From the NCBI GenBank assembly GCA_030018855.1, contig JASEHG010000106.1, positions 1-6,864 of the forward strand: DNA of 6,864 nucleotides, written 5' to 3'. The DNA comes from Candidatus Brocadiaceae bacterium. Lineage in GTDB: Bacteria; Planctomycetota; Brocadiia; Brocadiales; Bathyanammoxibiaceae. Made by a program: the position numbers and the translations under genes. Shown in pieces: positions 4,498 through 6,864 of the stretch (positions are counted from its first letter, which is position 1; each line of letters opens with the position of its first letter). Under the pieces are notes generated by a model, which did no database searches, had not been told where the DNA came from, and saw only the letters and a program-made list of their open reading frames with translations.

Positions 4498-6774
4498 CTA
4501 AAAGGCCTTCATAATGAGGTTCAGTATGCCTCCCACCAGGAAGGCGTAAGGGACGATAAAACCTATAATGAGGGCCGCCGTGGCAATCCCTCTCTCCTTG
4601 ATTATAACCAGAAAGTTGGCCAGACAAGGGACAAAAAGGGTGATGACCACCAGGGCCACCAGGAGCTGGACAGGTTCGGCCGCCACACTCCCATGAACCC
4701 TCTCCAGGGCCTTAAAGAGGCTCACTGCCCCATAGTCCCTCCTGAGGAAGCCCAGGATGAATCCCTCCGCAGTCTCCGGAGGGAGCCCTAACCAGTTACT
4801 GACCACCGGCCTTCCGGCCAGTTCAATGTATTTTAGTGCCCCTGTCTTGCTGAGGATAAATAGGGCAAGCGTCCCCATGAGGAAGAGAGGGACGGCCTCA
4901 CGCAGGAACCACTTGACCCGATAGGCCGTCTTCAACAGGATATTATATAGTTGGGGACAACGGAAAGGGGGCACCTCCATGATAAAGTCAGAGCGTCCCC
5001 CGGGCAGTATCTTTGAGGCCACAAAACCTACCAGGATGAGTTGGAAGGCGATAATAAATACGTAAAGGGCAAAATAAAACCCGGAAATACTCCCCATTAC
5101 AAAGGCAATGACCCCTAGCTGGGCTGAACATGGGATGGCCAGGGCCATAAGGAGGGTGGCAATTATCCTCTCTTTCCTGGTGTCCAGTATCCTCGTAGTA
5201 AGCGTGGCCATGGTGCCGCAACCCAGGCCGAGGACCATGGGCAGGACGGCCTTCCCCGTCAGGCCAATCCTCTTGAACAGCTTGTCCAGCATCACTGCCA
5301 GGCGGGGGAGATACCCACTATCTTCCATAAGGCCAAAGGCCAGGAAGAAGAATCCCACTATGGGGAACACAATGGCTATGGCATACGTCAGACCTACCTG
5401 TATAAGTCCTGCCTGACCATCCAGGAACAGCTGGTAGCCCAGATTCTGCGGACTGACTAGCATCTGTCCCAGTAAGCCCAGGTAGTAGTTTATCCCATTG
5501 AAGGGGACGTGGAAAAGGGTAACGTCTCTTCCCGCAAAGGGTACGGGGAACCAGAGGTCAAAACCCCCGGAGGGCGTACCGGCGTATCCAAAGACCTTTT
5601 TCTCCATAAAGTCCACGCAGACCCCGGCACCGAAGACCCCTACCAGCTTGTAGATTGCCCATAGGGCGGTGATGAGTATGGGGTAGGCGGCAACAGGGTG
5701 CATGGTAAGGTCTCCCAGTACCTCGGATATGGTACGCTTAGTTCTGAGGTCTTTACGGTACAGGTGGAGACAAAAGAGGATACAGGACGCCATTCCACTG
5801 ACTAACTTGAGAATCAGCCCCAGGGGGGGAGCGGAGGAGAGGTGCCCTTGAAAGAAAAAGAGGAGCATATCCATGATTTTGTAGCCCAGGGCGAAGGCAA
5901 GGACTGGTACAAAAAAGAAGAAGAAAGAGGCCCGCAGGAAAGGGTGGGACTCTATCCGCTTTGGGGCCGTGTATACGGTCTCACGGAACAGCCTTTCCAC
6001 ATAGGCCGCCCTGATGCGGTTTATTGCATAGCTAAGCGGGTCGCTGAATCTCCTCTGGATAGAGTTACGTATCTTAGAGACCTCTCCCTGTACGGTCTTT
6101 GAGTAGCCCAATTTTTCTGCCACAGTGAAGTCCCCGGACAAGAGCATGAGGGCCATGGCCCTCCTGGGGTACCCATTGGGGATAAGGGGCTCTATCCTGG
6201 AAACGCCCTCCTCAATCTCCCGTCCGAAATCCACCTTGAGCGAAGGAACATCCGCCTGGGGTAGTACATTTAAAAGATGCCCTATACCTTGCTTTTCAGT
6301 GGCCACAGTCCTGACCACCGGGATACCCAATAGGGACTGCAGTTTACCTGTGTCTATGCTAATACCCCGTTCCAGGCACTCATCCCACATGTTGAGGTCA
6401 AGGACCACGGGTAGGCCCATCTCAGCCAACTGGGAGGTGAGAAACAGTGCCCTGCGGAGGTTCTTGGCATCGGCCACCTGGATGACCCTCCTGTGCCCTT
6501 CCCGGAGGAGGATGTCCCTGGCCACCCTCTCGTCCTCGGATTGGGGGATGAGATTATTGACCCCCGGGGTGTCTATCACCTCTACCCTCCCATCTATCCC
6601 CTTACAAGTACCCCTGGATATTTCCACCGTAGTCCCCGGATAATTGGAGACGATTACGTAGCTCCCAGTAAGGAGGTTAAATATGGCACTCTTCCCTACG
6701 TTTGGGTTCCCCACCAGGGCGATGGAGGGGGCATGTGGCCCCGTTTTTTGTGGTCTTGATTTTTTTTTAAACAT
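4498..6774 (-). CDS. feoB: Ferrous iron transport protein B
   Basis: A 758-residue inner-membrane Fe2+ transporter with an N-terminal GTPase domain. Visible motifs are G1 GNPNVGKS (22-29), the G2 region NYPGTTVE (44-51), G3 DTPG (68-71) and G4 NMWD (128-131). A helical linker (about 185-265) precedes a polytopic membrane domain from about 285, with the two pore-region cysteine motifs GLGCGTMATLTTR (516-528) and PCSAQL (548-553), then VPCLA near 715. The length is normal for FeoB. GTM replaces the NVP usual after GLGC in E. coli-type FeoB, marking a divergent subgroup. The start is the ATG at 6774, with AGGGG 6 bases upstream, rather than the in-frame TTG at 6789. It heads an iron-uptake unit with the DtxR-FeoA fusion; no separate feoA is visible. 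Confidence 0.95.
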   Translation of the reverse strand: MFKKKSRPQKTGPHAPSIALVGNPNVGKSAIFNLLTGSYVIVSNYPGTTVEISRGTCKGIDGRVEVIDTPGVNNLIPQSEDERVARDILLREGHRRVIQVADAKNLRRALFLTSQLAEMGLPVVLDLNMWDECLERGISIDTGKLQSLLGIPVVRTVATEKQGIGHLLNVLPQADVPSLKVDFGREIEEGVSRIEPLIPNGYPRRAMALMLLSGDFTVAEKLGYSKTVQGEVSKIRNSIQRRFSDPLSYAINRIRAAYVERLFRETVYTAPKRIESHPFLRASFFFFFVPVLAFALGYKIMDMLLFFFQGHLSSAPPLGLILKLVSGMASCILFCLHLYRKDLRTKRTISEVLGDLTMHPVAAYPILITALWAIYKLVGVFGAGVCVDFMEKKVFGYAGTPSGGFDLWFPVPFAGRDVTLFHVPFNGINYYLGLLGQMLVSPQNLGYQLFLDGQAGLIQVGLTYAIAIVFPIVGFFFLAFGLMEDSGYLPRLAVMLDKLFKRIGLTGKAVLPMVLGLGCGTMATLTTRILDTRKERIIATLLMALAIPCSAQLGVIAFVMGSISGFYFALYVFIIAFQLILVGFVASKILPGGRSDFIMEVPPFRCPQLYNILLKTAYRVKWFLREAVPLFLMGTLALFILSKTGALKYIELAGRPVVSNWLGLPPETAEGFILGFLRRDYGAVSLFKALERVHGSVAAEPVQLLVALVVITLFVPCLANFLVIIKERGIATAALIIGFIVPYAFLVGGILNLIMKAF

Positions 6775-6780
6775 TTCATA

Positions 6781-6785
6781 CCCCT
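6781..6785 (-). promoter_or_regulatory. Ribosome binding site of feoB
   Basis: AGGGG on the minus strand lies 6 bases before the ATG at 6774. It overlaps the codons that would follow the in-frame TTG at 6789, which favours the ATG as the true start. Confidence 0.7.
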
Positions 6786-6810
6786 GCAAAGAGGGATCAG
6801 CAGTTCGTGC

Positions 6811-6825
6811 AAATGAGTCTCAATT
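6811..6825 (-). promoter_or_regulatory. Candidate operator in the feoB leader
   Basis: AATTGAGACTCATTT is a 15-bp inverted repeat with a single central base (7-1-7) and one mismatched pair. It begins about 4 bases after the predicted transcription start. Position and shape suit a metal-dependent repressor, with the DtxR-like protein of this window the obvious candidate; a Fur protein elsewhere is an alternative. It does not match the classic DtxR or Fur consensus, so the assignment is inference. Confidence 0.4.
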
Positions 6826-6835
6826 ACACCTTCAC

Positions 6836-6864
6836 AGTATATTACCTTTTCCCCGGTAAGTCAA
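6836..6864 (-). promoter_or_regulatory. Sigma70-like promoter of feoB
   Basis: Read on the minus strand, TTGACT (6859-6864) and TATACT (6836-6841) are separated by exactly 17 bases. Each hexamer has one mismatch to consensus. Transcription would start near 6829, giving a leader of about 55 bases that contains the palindrome at 6811-6825. The -35 box touches the window edge. Confidence 0.7.

Noticed and set aside
6125..6643. Plus-strand ORF of 172 codons opposite feoB
   Set aside because: It is wholly antisense to the conserved GTPase and linker coding region of feoB, and its composition is that of a shadow frame.
6775..6789. TTG start of feoB five codons upstream
   Set aside because: It would place the AGGGG site inside the gene. 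The ATG at 6774 has that site at proper spacing.

Overview
The window reads as a bacterial chromosome segment of mixed base composition, with compact genes separated by intergenic DNA unusually rich in palindromes. The best taxonomic hint is the L,D-transpeptidase. Its order (short helical repeat segment, LysM, YkuD domain ending in a GIHGT...SNGCIRM active site) is what I associate with Planctomycetes, including the anammox-related Brocadiales. The lack of a clear Shine-Dalgarno site in front of two genes is compatible with that. This is inference from recalled family resemblance, not from a search.

Layout, left to right. (1) Positions 10-1357, plus strand: three tandem paralogous small lipoproteins. 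All share a signal peptide with a lipobox-like end. Two carry a glycine-zipper segment and a short coiled coil; the first lacks the zipper. Their C-terminal tails are built from one or two W...V(W/Y)(L/V)PE units. The unit ends at a strong intrinsic terminator (1386-1424). (2) Positions 1425-2143: a repeat-dense stretch with palindromes beginning TGTAGGG, a 32-bp direct repeat, and the remains of a VapBC-like toxin-antitoxin pair. The PIN toxin is cut to its first half and reads into a repeat. (3) Positions 2144-3690, minus strand: a secreted LysM/YkuD L,D-transpeptidase with its own sigma70-like promoter. (4) Positions 3765-6864, minus strand: an iron-uptake unit. It has a consensus-like promoter with a candidate operator, then feoB, then a DtxR-family repressor fused to a C-terminal FeoA domain.

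How the genes work together. FeoB imports Fe2+. The downstream gene supplies an iron-sensing DtxR-type regulator and, as its fused tail, the only FeoA domain visible here. That suggests a self-contained feedback loop in which the regulator binds the palindrome just downstream of the feoB promoter. The L,D-transpeptidase and the lipoproteins both concern the cell envelope but face opposite directions and appear to be separate transcription units.

The most noteworthy structure outside the genes is a family of intergenic palindromes with conserved ends (TGTAGGGGC...GCCCCTACA) and different cores. They sit at four places, with two further TGTAGGGTGCGT hairpins. One is nested inside another repeat, and two border the degraded toxin-antitoxin locus. 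I see no complete, clearly novel multi-gene system; the points above are the best leads.
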